In this document: piece by piece, positions 15,367-25,122 of the stretch | Position numbering within the stretch: position 1 is the stretch's first letter | How the letters are laid out: every line of letters begins with the position of its first letter | DNA from: Geobacter sp. AOG1 | GTDB lineage: Bacteria > Desulfobacterota > Desulfuromonadia > Geobacterales > Geobacteraceae | Assembly: GCF_019972315.1 (NCBI RefSeq) | Contig: NZ_BLIZ01000001.1 | Coordinates: forward strand, 2,517,521 to 2,581,520 | Direction of reading: 5' to 3' | Length of the DNA: 64,000 bases | Program-made: the position numbers and the translations under genes | Notes under the pieces: generated by a model | Told to the model about the DNA's origin: nothing | Seen by the model: only the letters and a program-made list of their open reading frames with translations | Database searches by the model: none

Positions 15367-16927
15367 CGTTTGTATCCTCGGGAATGTATGGTTTTACAGA
15401 AGAATATTTTTCTATCAGATTACTATATTCAGGCAGATTCTTTACAAAAATGCTTGCGACTTTATCTGAATAGATAAGTGTCCAATTGTTATTATGCAAA
15501 AGGAAGCGTGAAAAAACAGAGTCTGTATCAAATATAACCCATTTGATGTTGTATTTTTTAAATGTGTCTTCCCAGTTATGTTCAAATTTTGTTACCTTGG
15601 AATACTCTTTCATTATACCAGTGCCATACATATCAAGTCTACCATCGATAAAAACCTTATAGAGAGGGTAGGTCCGGTAGATTATATAATCTCCGATTTC
15701 ATCATTGTTAAACATATTGCCCGAGATTCTTTCTTTTTCTAAAAACTCTACTGCAGCAACTGCCTTGATTTTATCATCAAAAGTATGCTGAATTTTACCT
15801 GAAATTACTGCAATAGCAACAATAAGAACGGTCATGATAGGCCACAAGTATCCCTGTACAGATGCATCTATTTTTGAGATGTTTTCGGCTCGTTTTCTGA
15901 AAAAACGGGTAACGTTGTTATCGGGAAAATCTAACGCATAGTTTGCATGGCGGGTGATAATAGGTGCCACAATAAGAGCAAAGAGCGGAATATATCGTGC
16001 CGAATAGAGAGCCATATTAGTAAATAACAGGACCAGCACAAGTTCCACAGCATCAAGGCGTTTCTTGGTAATGGCGAACAGAGTTATCAGCAAAAACAGC
16101 AGGTACTTGAAGGGCATCCGTTCGTGAAAGTTAGGAGAAAGAAATTCCGAGACATGATCCATGATGTATTTGTCGGACACAAGTTTGAACGGGAAGAGAA
16201 GGATATGGTATCCGAGAGGGTTGACGAGACAGGCAAAAAGACAGACGCCGATTGTCAGACCGAGCTGTCTGCATTTTTGTTGATAGTGACCGCGCTCTGA
16301 GGGGGTAGCTGTCAGCATGTTGAAAATGTTTCCGGCAAGGTATGCGCCGAGCAGCATGAACCCACCCAGAAACCCACCGTGCAGGTTGACCCAGAGCAGC
16401 ATGATGAGCGGAAGAAGATAGAGGCGGTCCCTTCGTCCATAATGCCAGGATTCCAGCAGGTAGTACCATATGATCATCAGTAGTAGGGAGAATATGTGGG
16501 GCCTAGCCAGCCAGTGGATTAGAGATGAACCTATGACAAGAATGATGACGAGTATTGCCCAAAGGATGTTCGATGTGTAGCTGCGAAGTATTCTGAATAG
16601 AAGATAATGGGCCAAGGACAGAAGAAATGAAAAGAAAACAACGACGCCAGTGAGACCAAAAGCACGGTGAATGTATGCCATAATCACTTCAGACAGCCAT
16701 TCGTGGGCAGTCCAGTGGAGGGGAGGGGTGTGAAAAGAGAACATATCCAGTTTGGGTATCGAAAAAGTCTTGATGATGTACTCACCAGCACGTATGTGAT
16801 ATCCCGTGTCGCCGTCACCAAGCATTCCCGATGTATCGTAGAAGGACAGATACAAAAGAATCGTTAAAAAAATAAGGTCAGCGATGGAGGGGAGATAGTA
16901 ATTCTTTGTTTGTGGTGAAATTTCCAT
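15356..16927 (-). CDS. Polytopic GT-C-like membrane protein
   Basis: ATG at 16927 (2 nt after the stop of the upstream gene) is preferred over GTG at 16939. The 523-residue protein has about 11-12 membrane helices. The first large loop holds GDGDTGYHIRAGEYI and a WTAHEWLSE motif, the acidic/His pattern expected in the first external loop of GT-C glycosyltransferases; the last 120 residues form a soluble domain with FIDGRLDMYG. It may transfer sugar from a polyprenyl-phosphate donor. The gene is clearly more A+T-rich than flanking housekeeping genes. No closer family name is certain. Confidence 0.7.
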   Translation of the reverse strand: MEISPQTKNYYLPSIADLIFLTILLYLSFYDTSGMLGDGDTGYHIRAGEYIIKTFSIPKLDMFSFHTPPLHWTAHEWLSEVIMAYIHRAFGLTGVVVFFSFLLSLAHYLLFRILRSYTSNILWAILVIILVIGSSLIHWLARPHIFSLLLMIIWYYLLESWHYGRRDRLYLLPLIMLLWVNLHGGFLGGFMLLGAYLAGNIFNMLTATPSERGHYQQKCRQLGLTIGVCLFACLVNPLGYHILLFPFKLVSDKYIMDHVSEFLSPNFHERMPFKYLLFLLITLFAITKKRLDAVELVLVLLFTNMALYSARYIPLFALIVAPIITRHANYALDFPDNNVTRFFRKRAENISKIDASVQGYLWPIMTVLIVAIAVISGKIQHTFDDKIKAVAAVEFLEKERISGNMFNNDEIGDYIIYRTYPLYKVFIDGRLDMYGTGIMKEYSKVTKFEHNWEDTFKKYNIKWVIFDTDSVFSRFLLHNNNWTLIYSDKVASIFVKNLPEYSNLIEKYSSVKPYIPEDTNDAR

Positions 16928-16929
16928 CG

Positions 16930-18663
16930 TTAATGACACCTTTGTTTGGATGGATATCTGACAATAGTGCTAGGTAAAATGGCTAAAAATACAAGACACA
17001 TTACCATGATTAAAGCTATCACGGATATGCTTTTTGCGGTCCGTCTCAGATCTGTGTCGGTGAAAGTTATTGCAACGTCATGTCTCCCTTGGGGGACGTC
17101 GAACACCATCAATCCTGACTGGTCTTGGATACTCAAGGGAGTCTCTTTCCCATCGACAAACAATTTCCATCCCGGATAAAAAAATGTTGATACTTTAATT
17201 TTTGAAGAGCTTGAGGCATCAATGTATCCCTTTCGCAATTCGGGAAGCCATTTCGTGATGGAAACCGCTGCATTGCCAGAGATTACCTCCATCTTTTCTT
17301 TTCCACAATTCATGATAGTTTGCCTTGGAGCGGAAGCCCAAATAGGGATATATTCCCATGCAATTGCATACTGACTTTCTAGAATGGGATTTTCCAGAGA
17401 GGGAATTAGTTCCTTATGAAACAGGCTTGCTTTATATATTATTGTTGCCGATACGATAGCGAGGGGGATGAATGTAATGAGGTACATCCTGCATTTTGAA
17501 AATTGCATTCGGTTAAAGTAAATGGCGATAGTTACACAGAGAAATAGCTCCATTAGCAGAATCCATCTCCATGGAAACTGTAAAGACGGAAAACCGGGCA
17601 TGAATTGCCAAATAGGTGTAGAAAGTGGAGTGGTAAGAAAAAATGATAGAATGAACAGAACAGAAAAGAGTAGCTCTTGCCTTGCTTGTTGGTCATTCGT
17701 TTTGAATGTCTTGAGTGATTGTGATGCAATCAAGGAAATGAGAACAAGTTCAATGGCAACAGTCATGTGAAGCTGCTGGTAAAAAAAACCGCTAATATTC
17801 TTCCAATCAAAAAGAAAATTATTAGTATAGTCGCAAATTACACATGTTGTTATGAAATCGATATGCACGTAGGCGCGTTCGAAAATAACGGGAATCAGGT
17901 AGAATGACGTAATTCCAAATCCAACAATGAGCCCGAAGGTGCTAAAAATGGTAAATCTCCAGTCTTTATCTCTTATTGAAAAGAAGAGAATATATATACC
18001 TGTGGCGCATGCCAGCATGAAACCAGTGACAAGGTGGGTAAGTATTAACCCAGCGAAGGAAGTGCCTAATACAATTACAGGCCAGAAAGGGTATTTTGTA
18101 ACACGAATCTGCTGCAACGAAAGAAAGACGAGGGGACCCCAGGCATAAGCATAAAGCTCAGCAAATGTCCCACGGGCATACAGGTCTAGAAGATGGAATG
18201 GTAGTATCTGATAAATAATCGCACTCAAGAGGCTGGCATGTTTACCACATGTCTTGCGCATTGCCGTATACATTGCCAAACCGGAAAGGAAAAAGCTGAA
18301 CCATATTGCGATGGTCATTGATTCTCTGAAAGATGGCACAACTGAATGAATCATAGCAACTATGTAGTAACTAAAAGGTGCATAAAAGATAAAAGTAGGG
18401 CTACCGAGGCCTTCATTTGCATCGGCCATCCATCGCGGATAGAGACTTCCTCCTGCGATTCCCCGAGTGAACTGATCGGCCTGGAAAACATGAAATAGCA
18501 TATCGTGGCTGTAAGGGAGTGACTGGTGAATGATTAATGGCAAAATACAGTAACTGGCAGTCAGACAAAGACACAAACTGATGACGATAAATTCTACAAC
18601 GTAATAATTGTTGAAATAATCAATGTTGGGATGTTCGATTTTAAAAGATGTTGTCGCGTGCAT
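16930..18663 (-). CDS. Polytopic membrane protein, PTPS-related (GT-C-like) family
   Basis: The 577-residue protein has about 11 membrane helices and an N-terminal loop LPYSHDMLFHVFQADQF followed by PRWMADANEGLGSPTFIFYAP, which matches the so-called 6-pyruvoyl-tetrahydropterin-synthase-related membrane family; despite the name these look like GT-C-fold proteins. The C-terminus carries a small extracytoplasmic beta domain (FYPGWKLFVDGKETPL). Function is not established; membrane glycan synthesis is inferred from its neighbours. Strongly A+T-rich codon use compared with genes on either side of the cluster. Confidence 0.75.
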   Translation of the reverse strand: MHATTSFKIEHPNIDYFNNYYVVEFIVISLCLCLTASYCILPLIIHQSLPYSHDMLFHVFQADQFTRGIAGGSLYPRWMADANEGLGSPTFIFYAPFSYYIVAMIHSVVPSFRESMTIAIWFSFFLSGLAMYTAMRKTCGKHASLLSAIIYQILPFHLLDLYARGTFAELYAYAWGPLVFLSLQQIRVTKYPFWPVIVLGTSFAGLILTHLVTGFMLACATGIYILFFSIRDKDWRFTIFSTFGLIVGFGITSFYLIPVIFERAYVHIDFITTCVICDYTNNFLFDWKNISGFFYQQLHMTVAIELVLISLIASQSLKTFKTNDQQARQELLFSVLFILSFFLTTPLSTPIWQFMPGFPSLQFPWRWILLMELFLCVTIAIYFNRMQFSKCRMYLITFIPLAIVSATIIYKASLFHKELIPSLENPILESQYAIAWEYIPIWASAPRQTIMNCGKEKMEVISGNAAVSITKWLPELRKGYIDASSSSKIKVSTFFYPGWKLFVDGKETPLSIQDQSGLMVFDVPQGRHDVAITFTDTDLRRTAKSISVIALIMVMCLVFLAILPSTIVRYPSKQRCH

Positions 18664-18675
18664 ATGTCAGTTAAC

Positions 18676-20205
18676 TCATCCATCCTGGGTAATAGTCATG
18701 TTAGGAAAAATCTTTCGCATTACGCCAACAGGTCCAAAAGCTACAGCAATATGCGGAAGTACTTGTCTAATGACGATGTTTTTATACCCGCTGACCTGTT
18801 CACGGTCATCTCCAACCAGAACTGTGGCTATGTTGTGTATATTTGTTGGTAGTTGCATGTTTTTTGACAAATAGGTGTTTCTGTCGAAACCACAGAAGAT
18901 AATGCGTCTTTCCCCTGAAGGTGATTTGGATGCATTGGCTTGATAGGTTCTGTATTGGGGGAGGTAGTACATTATCTGTCTGAATCCATAAAAAACATAA
19001 TTGTTCCCGATGAAAATTGTCGTATTTGGGTTGAAGGACTGCATGTCTTTCACAATAATTTCTATGGCCCTGTCATGATATCTGATTGTTTCCCAAGATA
19101 TCATATAGGGCGAAAACATGAATACACCGGTGTTGACCAGCATTAGGACTGAGATTAGTGCTGCGGTGATATCGTGTCCGACGAGTCTGTTGAATTCCTT
19201 ACTCATGTAAATCGCGGCACAGGCAGAAATGACCAGCAGGGGGGGGGTAAAAATGAGTGCATACCCTGGGTTGGCTGGATGAATGAAAATGAGAAGATAG
19301 AAAATAAATGATGGGAGTGACCATGCTGCAAAAAACAAACAATCCTTGCGTCTGATAACTTGCGGTGCTTTTTTGCGTAAACGAACGTAAGCGGCAAACC
19401 CTATCGCCAGAATGCCTGCGCCGGCACTGTAGATCGTAAAATCGTAAAGCGTTTGTGAATAGAGCTTGAAGGCAACCCACCCGCGATCGAAAACCGAATT
19501 ATGTCTGGTGGTAAATTCCATCAACTCTTGGAAGGCCCCGGTGTAGGCGTCCCATCCGCCCGTCATCTTGACCATGGGTGCAAACCAACTGAGGCAAACG
19601 ACCCCTAAAAGCGCTATCGACGCGATAATTTTCCGTAGTGGTGCTTTTTTCACGGCGAACAACCAGAGAGGTAGGAGAAAAACGACGGTATTTTGTCGTA
19701 TGCCACCTGCAATTCCCAATGCAAGAACTGACATCCAGATATACTGGTATCGTTCTGTATATAGCTTCCAGCAGAGCCATGCCACGAGAGCGCTGAAGAA
19801 GGCTTCAATTCCGTACGAAAGGGCTACTTCGCCGTGAAACCAGAGATTGGGGCTGGTAATGGCGAAGCATGCGGCGATGATCCCTGTTTTCCTGCCATAC
19901 ATATCTTCTGCGAGCAGGTAGATTACGACAACGGTCAGTCCGCTGAAGACGATACTCATGGCGACCAGAGCTGCATTTGCGTCATTTATGAACAGATGAA
20001 AAAGTCTGCCGAGCATCACATAGAGGAAATAGCCAGGAGGGTGAGGTTGATGGACGGTTATGTCGTAACGCTCAAGTGCCAGAGCGTAATTCACGGAATC
20101 AATGTGATAGAGGAATTTGCTGGTGAAGGGAATGCGAGTTGCAACAGTCAGGAGGAAAAGTCCCAATGGGATTAAAACGATATCGCGGCTGAAGCGTTCA
20201 AGCAA
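18676..20205 (-). CDS. GT-C family membrane glycosyltransferase-like protein (DUF2723/PMT-like)
   Basis: The 509-residue protein has about 10-12 helices. The first external loop HIDSVNYALALERYDITVHQPHPPGY has the acidic and His-Pro-x-Pro-Gly pattern of DUF2723/protein-mannosyltransferase-like GT-C enzymes. It likely transfers sugar from a lipid-phosphate carrier at the outer face of the inner membrane. It overlaps the end of the DUF192 gene by 8 nt, so the two are translationally coupled. A run of nine C on the coding strand (19247-19239) is a possible slippage site. Confidence 0.78.
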   Translation of the reverse strand: MLERFSRDIVLIPLGLFLLTVATRIPFTSKFLYHIDSVNYALALERYDITVHQPHPPGYFLYVMLGRLFHLFINDANAALVAMSIVFSGLTVVVIYLLAEDMYGRKTGIIAACFAITSPNLWFHGEVALSYGIEAFFSALVAWLCWKLYTERYQYIWMSVLALGIAGGIRQNTVVFLLPLWLFAVKKAPLRKIIASIALLGVVCLSWFAPMVKMTGGWDAYTGAFQELMEFTTRHNSVFDRGWVAFKLYSQTLYDFTIYSAGAGILAIGFAAYVRLRKKAPQVIRRKDCLFFAAWSLPSFIFYLLIFIHPANPGYALIFTPPLLVISACAAIYMSKEFNRLVGHDITAALISVLMLVNTGVFMFSPYMISWETIRYHDRAIEIIVKDMQSFNPNTTIFIGNNYVFYGFRQIMYYLPQYRTYQANASKSPSGERRIIFCGFDRNTYLSKNMQLPTNIHNIATVLVGDDREQVSGYKNIVIRQVLPHIAVAFGPVGVMRKIFPNMTITQDG

Positions 20206-20539
20206 TTACAACCTCGTCTCCAATGGTCGTATTTGTTGTTTTAAGAGTCCCAGCGGGTAGTTCGATTACGCTGGTTGCGCCCGGCAGTACTTTCGTCATG
20301 CAATTTGGTTGAAGCTCCACTGCAAGGGAAATGACACGATTAGCCTTGTCGAGAAAGACGACGTCTATCGGGAACTGCATGCAGAAGGTATGAACTCCCT
20401 TGCACGGCTTTATCCACAAACCCTTGCCGGAGGGAAGGTCGCTTCTGCCAAGCAGTCCTTTCATTCGTGTGAAAAGGGTGTCGGCTATTGACACATCGTC
20501 TGCCAATGCATTTCCGGTTGTAAGATTGAGAGCTTTCAT
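20198..20539 (-). CDS. DUF192 family protein
   Basis: ATG at 20539 is preferred to one 42 nt upstream because it starts on the domain and follows GGCAGG. The 113-residue protein contains the DUF192 core: ADTLFTRMKGLLGRS, then LWIKPCKGVHTFCMQFPIDVVFLD, and VIELPAGT near the end. DUF192 proteins are small beta proteins of unknown function; some are exported, but no signal peptide is seen here. It lies between the tad operon and the GT-C genes and overlaps the latter. Confidence 0.88.
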   Translation of the reverse strand: MKALNLTTGNALADDVSIADTLFTRMKGLLGRSDLPSGKGLWIKPCKGVHTFCMQFPIDVVFLDKANRVISLAVELQPNCMTKVLPGATSVIELPAGTLKTTNTTIGDEVVIA

Positions 20540-20571
20540 TTGCCTGCCAGATTGTTTTGATCTGAAAATTC

Positions 20572-20607
20572 CCCCGGCCATGCATAAGTATCATTGCATG
20601 GCCGGGG
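20572..20607 (-). terminator. Hairpin after the 26-residue ORF at the end of the tad operon
   Basis: CCCCGGCCATGCA and TGCATGGCCGGGG form a perfect 13-bp stem around a 10-nt loop. On the minus strand it is followed by GAATTTTC, a weak T tract, so it may be a partial terminator that lets some transcripts enter the DUF192 gene. Confidence 0.65.
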
Positions 20608-20612
20608 AGACT

Positions 20613-20693
20613 CTACTTCTTCCCAAGCTTGACATAAATCAGGGCCAGCTCTACTGCGATAATCATCAACACTATTGCATGAAAATCAATCAT
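20613..20693 (-). CDS. 26-residue hydrophobic small protein downstream of tadC
   Basis: AAAGGAGGG lies 7 nt before an ATG (20693-20691) that opens a 26-codon frame ending in TAG (20615-20613). The peptide begins MIDFHAIVLMIIAVELALIY and ends in a basic VKLGKK tail, i.e. one membrane helix with a positive C-terminus. It sits 43 nt after the tadC stop and just before a strong hairpin. The very good ribosome site, the clean transmembrane pattern and the position argue that it is a real microprotein. Function unknown; it may accompany the Tad machine. Confidence 0.65.
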   Translation of the reverse strand: MIDFHAIVLMIIAVELALIYVKLGKK

Positions 20694-20735
20694 GATGTTG
20701 CCCTCCTTTCTGTTAATGGTTCAAAAAAGAACATA

Positions 20736-21650
20736 TTACTGCTTGGTCAAAACCTTGCTTATCTGAATAAATGCCGGCCCGAGAATGACGACCAGCAATG
20801 CCGGGAAGACGAAGAAGGCTAGGGGGAACAGGAGTTTAATGGCGGTTTTGGCCGCAGCCTCCTCTGCAATCTGCCGCCTTTTGGTGCGCAGCGAATCGGC
20901 GTGTACCCGCAAGGCCTGAGAAAGGCTCGTTCCGAATCGTTCCGTCTGGGCCAGCATGGTGACGAAGGCCTTCACGTCATCCACCATGGTCCTTTCCGCC
21001 ATGTCTTTCAACGCCTCGATTCTGGGTTTTCCCGCACGTGTTTCCCGTGAAGCGTTTCGTATCTCTATGGCCAGCGGGTCGTTGACAAACTGCGGTGTTT
21101 CCGTCGCCCTGATGAGGGCGGCGTCCATACTCAGACCGGCTTCGACGCTGACGGTGATAAGGTCGAGGAGGTCGGGCAGTGTATGAAATATCTGTTCTTT
21201 TCGTCTGTTTACTTTCCGATAGAGCCAGTAACTGGGAAGCAGGAAGCCAATGATTGCCATCGATACCAATAATAAAAGCGACAGGGGGTCCGCGTACTTT
21301 CCCGTCGGAACTACATAAAAGAGAACGAACACGAACGGCAGCAGGGCGGCAAGCAGAAGTTTGCTTCCCATGAATGCGTAGACACTCCTTTTGCTATAAC
21401 CGGCAGCCACCAGCAACTGGGTATACTTTGACTGTTCTTTTTCCGAAATGGGAATGGCAGAACCGGCCTGTTCGAAAAACTCCTGCCATTTCTTCTTGCG
21501 GTCTTCGATCAGCGGTTGTGTCTGCTCCTTCTCGCCGAACTTTTCGAGCCTCTCCATAACCATGCTTCTGCGGGTAATGGTCGGGTAGAGGAGAGCCCAC
21601 GTGAGAAGCGCAATGGATAAGAATACTGCCGCCGTAATAACGTAGAGCAT
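20736..21650 (-). CDS. tadC: Tad pilus inner-membrane platform protein TadC
   Basis: The 304-residue T2SSF-domain protein has an N-terminal membrane helix, a central pair of helices (about 75-130) and a C-terminal pair. The cytosolic domain has LPDLLDLITVSVEAGLSMDAALIRA, the conserved T2SSF text. With TadB it forms the platform on which the TadA ATPase drives Flp pilus assembly. AGGTG precedes the ATG, 8 nt after the tadB stop. Confidence 0.93.
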   Translation of the reverse strand: MLYVITAAVFLSIALLTWALLYPTITRRSMVMERLEKFGEKEQTQPLIEDRKKKWQEFFEQAGSAIPISEKEQSKYTQLLVAAGYSKRSVYAFMGSKLLLAALLPFVFVLFYVVPTGKYADPLSLLLLVSMAIIGFLLPSYWLYRKVNRRKEQIFHTLPDLLDLITVSVEAGLSMDAALIRATETPQFVNDPLAIEIRNASRETRAGKPRIEALKDMAERTMVDDVKAFVTMLAQTERFGTSLSQALRVHADSLRTKRRQIAEEAAAKTAIKLLFPLAFFVFPALLVVILGPAFIQISKVLTKQ

Positions 21651-21658
21651 GTGAGCAC

Positions 21659-22621
21659 CTAAATCCGAATGTTAATTATCTTTCTGATGAACAGGAAGCC
21701 AATCACTTGCATGAATACTGCAAGTATGAGAGCGTATCTTCCCATTTCCTCTGTCAGCATGACCCGTTCATAACTGGGAATCAGGAACTGGAAAATGACA
21801 AAGGTGACCAGCGGCAGGGCGGCGAGTACGTATCCCGACAAACGGCCCTGGGCGGTATACACCTGAATCTGCCGCCGGATGCGCAATCGTTCCCTGATAG
21901 TGTGGGAGAGGTTGTCGAGGATTTCGGCGAGATTCCCTCCCACCTCGATGTTGATTCCGATTGCCGTGGTGAAGAACCTGAGATCGAGAGAATCCATCCG
22001 TTCGTTCATGTTGTCGAGGGTGTCGGTAATTCTGAGTCCGAGTTGCTGCTGATCATAGGCGGTTTTAAACAGTTCGCCGACGGGGTCTGCTATTTCCTGA
22101 CCGATGAGTTGAATAGCGCTTGTGAATGAATGTCCTGCCCGGAGAGATCGTGCAATCATCGTCAGTGCTTCCGGGAACAGTTCGGTAAAAGTTTCAATAC
22201 GCTTCTGCTTCAAAAGTTCAAGGTATATGGGTGGTGCCGCGAAGAGGAGAAGCACGAAGAGCAGGCTGAACCAGAACATCTTGGTAATCAGGTAGCAGAA
22301 AAGAAAGCCAAAGACAACGATGGCAATAACGGTAAGCAGGAACCGTGAGGTGGAAATTTTAAGGCCGGCATGGTCAAGTCGTTTGTCGAGATCATTCAGG
22401 TACGGAATGCGTGCAAGAAATTTGTCGAACGGTGACACTTCCTTGAGAATCTCGGAGCGGAGACCCTCGGACATGCTCTCGGCTTTTCTCTCCTTGGCCA
22501 TGCGCCGCAATCTGCGCTTCAGATCGAACTTGGAGGATTGGCGATATTCCGCGGTTCCCAGGAAAACGGCTGCCAGAATGGAAAATACCGCGAGGAATGT
22601 AAAAAGGATTATCAATTGCAT
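21659..22621 (-). CDS. tadB: Tad pilus inner-membrane platform protein TadB
   Basis: The 320-residue T2SSF-domain protein has an N-terminal helix, then a paired helix near 95-130, the cytosolic LFPEALTMIARSLRAGHSFTSAI motif and two C-terminal helices. Longer spacing before the T2SSF domain and its place next to tadA identify it as TadB rather than TadC. It starts 3 nt after the tadA stop, with GGGAG overlapping the end of tadA. Confidence 0.93.
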   Translation of the reverse strand: MQLIILFTFLAVFSILAAVFLGTAEYRQSSKFDLKRRLRRMAKERKAESMSEGLRSEILKEVSPFDKFLARIPYLNDLDKRLDHAGLKISTSRFLLTVIAIVVFGFLFCYLITKMFWFSLLFVLLLFAAPPIYLELLKQKRIETFTELFPEALTMIARSLRAGHSFTSAIQLIGQEIADPVGELFKTAYDQQQLGLRITDTLDNMNERMDSLDLRFFTTAIGINIEVGGNLAEILDNLSHTIRERLRIRRQIQVYTAQGRLSGYVLAALPLVTFVIFQFLIPSYERVMLTEEMGRYALILAVFMQVIGFLFIRKIINIRI

Positions 22622-22624
22622 CCG

Positions 22625-23941
22625 CTATCTCCCGGTTTCGAATACATCCGGCGGCAGGTCGTAACCGTAGATTTTGAAGCGTTCCGCGAAGAGAGGCCGT
22701 ACCCCGGTGGCACGGTATTCGCCGACTACTTTGCCTTCCTTGTCGATACCCTTCTGGTTGAAGACAAACACGTCATGCATGACTATGGTGTTTCCTTCCA
22801 TGCCGGTAATCTCGGAAAGCTTTACCACCTTTCGTGTACCATCTGAAAGTCTGACGAGCTGGACGACGATGTTGAGCGCTGCGGCGACCTGTTCCCTGAT
22901 TGCGCGTTCCGGAAGGTCCATGCCTGCCATGAGCACCATTGTTTCGATGCGGGCAAGGGCATCCCTGGTTGAGTTGGAGTGGACGGTGGAAAGTGAGCCG
23001 TCGTGGCCGGTGTTCATGGCCTGCAACATGTCGAGCGCTTCACCACCGCGGACCTCGCCAAGGATGATCCTGTCCGGCCTCATCCTCAGGGCATTACGAA
23101 CCAGGTCCCGCTGGGTCACTTCACCTCTTCCCTCGATGTTAGGAGGCCTCGTTTCGAGCCTGACCACATGCTCCTGCTTGAGATGCAGCTCGGCCGAGTC
23201 CTCAATGGTAACGACCCGCTCGTTATAGGGAATGAACTCCGAGAGAACGTTCAGAAGGGTTGTCTTGCCCGTACCGGTACCACCCGAGATCAGAATGTTG
23301 TGACGAGTCTTGACTGCACCTTCCAGAACCAGGTGCATTCTTTCGTCAAGGGATCCATTCCTGATCAGGTCGCCAATCCGGAGCGGTTCGAGACCGAAAC
23401 GTCGTATGGACAGAACCGGTCCGTCAAGGGCAAGGGGGGGGATGATGGCATTGACACGCGAGCCGTCCGGGAGTCTTGCGTCCACATAGGGGGACGATTC
23501 GTCAATCCGGCGGCCGACTTTCGAGACGATCCGCTCGATAATCTGCAAGAGGTGTACATCGTCCCGGAAGTAAACATCGGTTTTTACGAGCTTGCCGAAT
23601 TTTTCGATGTAGACCTGAGAGCTGTTGTTGACCAGGATGTCGGAAATTTCCGGGTCGGCGAGGAGTGGTTCAAGAGGACCCAGTCCGAATGTCTCGTGCT
23701 GGATCTCGACGATGAGATGTTCCCTCTCAGTCTGGTTCAACGGGACACCATCTTCCGCGATCAACGCTTCGATGACGTACTTGATCTCCTTACCCATGTC
23801 GCCATTGCCGAGCTGTTCGAGCTTGCTGAGATCGAGCTTGTCGATAAGGCGACGATGGATGCGTGTCTTCAGGTTCTGGAAGAACTGCCGGTCCTTGACA
23901 ATCACATTGTCATTGCTTTTGAAAGTATCATTGAAGATCAT
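22625..23941 (-). CDS. tadA: Tad/Flp pilus assembly ATPase TadA (CpaF)
   Basis: ATG at 23941, with GGGGA upstream, is preferred over TTG at 23953. The 438-residue secretion ATPase has an N-terminal helical region, [12 protein letters not shown], Walker [10 protein letters not shown] (220-228), the Asp box EDSAEL, Walker B-like [15 protein letters not shown] and the His box [15 protein letters not shown]. It powers pilus extension as a hexamer at the inner membrane. A run of eight G (23434-23441) lies inside the gene. Confidence 0.95.
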   Translation of the reverse strand: MIFNDTFKSNDNVIVKDRQFFQNLKTRIHRRLIDKLDLSKLEQLGNGDMGKEIKYVIEALIAEDGVPLNQTEREHLIVEIQHETFGLGPLEPLLADPEISDILVNNSSQVYIEKFGKLVKTDVYFRDDVHLLQIIERIVSKVGRRIDESSPYVDARLPDGSRVNAIIPPLALDGPVLSIRRFGLEPLRIGDLIRNGSLDERMHLVLEGAVKTRHNILISGGTGTGKTTLLNVLSEFIPYNERVVTIEDSAELHLKQEHVVRLETRPPNIEGRGEVTQRDLVRNALRMRPDRIILGEVRGGEALDMLQAMNTGHDGSLSTVHSNSTRDALARIETMVLMAGMDLPERAIREQVAAALNIVVQLVRLSDGTRKVVKLSEITGMEGNTIVMHDVFVFNQKGIDKEGKVVGEYRATGVRPLFAERFKIYGYDLPPDVFETGR

Positions 23942-23973
23942 ATCATTCCCCAAAAGTACGGAACCTGATTGAA

Positions 23974-25095
23974 TTATTTAACCATCTCAGCCAGCGCCTC
24001 GATGGACTTGCTGACCGGAGAGCGCGGGAGCAGCTTAACAACCGGCATCCCCTTGTTTATGGAGTTGATGACATCGTCATAGCAATTCGGGATGGTTTGA
24101 AACACGCTGTAACCGAGCACCTTTTCCGCGTCTTTGATCTGAATGTCCGCTTTCGGCAGATAGCGGTTGACGATCAGTTTCAGGCGGTCCTTGTGGAATC
24201 CCCTTCTCTCCATAGCGACCAGATAGCGCTTGGTGTTCTTGAGCGCCGGCAGGCTGAGTGCAGTTGTGAAAAGGATGGTATTGGAGCTTTCGAAAATTGC
24301 CAGGTTGCAGTCGGCAAGGGCACCACCGCAATCGACAATGACATAGGTGAAAATCCCCCTGAGAAATTCCAGAATGCGCAGAATCTGCTCGGGGGTAATG
24401 GATATCGCTTCGTCCACTTCGACCGGTTCGGTCAGAACAAACGGTCCCGATGAGTGCCGCGTCATGACGGTCATGAGAAAATTGGCGTCCAACCGGGCGA
24501 TGTTGGTGGTGACGCTGCTCAACGTATAGGTTGGGTTGACGTCAAGGAAGGTGGATATGTCTCCCGAAAACAGGTTGAGGTCCACGAGGGCGACCTTGGC
24601 TCCCTCTGTCGCAAGGGACGCGGCCAGGTTCACCGCGAGGGTCGTTGTCCCAACACCTCCTATGGGATAGTAGACGCTGATGATCTTGCCACGCTGTTTT
24701 TCTTCAACAGGTTTGGCGAATCCGAATCGACCGACTTTCTGGAGCGCCTGGAGCAGTTCCTGCTGTATGATGGGGCGTAGCAGGTATTCAACTGCTCCTG
24801 CACGCATTGCCGTGAGAATCCATTCGGAACTCTTTTCTACGGAGCTTACTATTATGGAGGTGCGGGGGTGTCTGGAGAGAAGGAGCCGTATGTAATCTGC
24901 GCCTTGCTGGATATCGGCGAGCTCAAGAATAATGACATTAGGTTCGACTCTCTGGATGGAGAGCGCGGCTTCGCTGAAGGTGGCGACCGACCCGATGATT
25001 TTTATGGTGTCAGCGTAAGGCTTGAGAGTAGATTCAATGGTCTCCCTGGAAGCTTTATCACTGTCTATTATGAGTAGATTGACATGTGGCGGCAT
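23974..25095 (-). CDS. tadZ: Pilus assembly protein TadZ/CpaE (receiver-like + ParA/MinD-like ATPase)
   Basis: The 373-residue protein has an N-terminal receiver-like domain ([16 protein letters not shown] to about 120) and a MinD/ParA-like ATPase domain. The P-loop reads [13 protein letters not shown] (about 147-159): the signature lysine usual in ParA proteins is replaced, as commonly seen in CpaE/TadZ. It likely localises the Tad machine to a pole or focus. It precedes tadA by 32 nt in the same operon. Confidence 0.88.
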   Translation of the reverse strand: MPPHVNLLIIDSDKASRETIESTLKPYADTIKIIGSVATFSEAALSIQRVEPNVIILELADIQQGADYIRLLLSRHPRTSIIVSSVEKSSEWILTAMRAGAVEYLLRPIIQQELLQALQKVGRFGFAKPVEEKQRGKIISVYYPIGGVGTTTLAVNLAASLATEGAKVALVDLNLFSGDISTFLDVNPTYTLSSVTTNIARLDANFLMTVMTRHSSGPFVLTEPVEVDEAISITPEQILRILEFLRGIFTYVIVDCGGALADCNLAIFESSNTILFTTALSLPALKNTKRYLVAMERRGFHKDRLKLIVNRYLPKADIQIKDAEKVLGYSVFQTIPNCYDDVINSINKGMPVVKLLPRSPVSKSIEALAEMVK

Positions 25096-25122
25096 CTGTT
25101 TTTTGATCTCCAGTAGACATCA

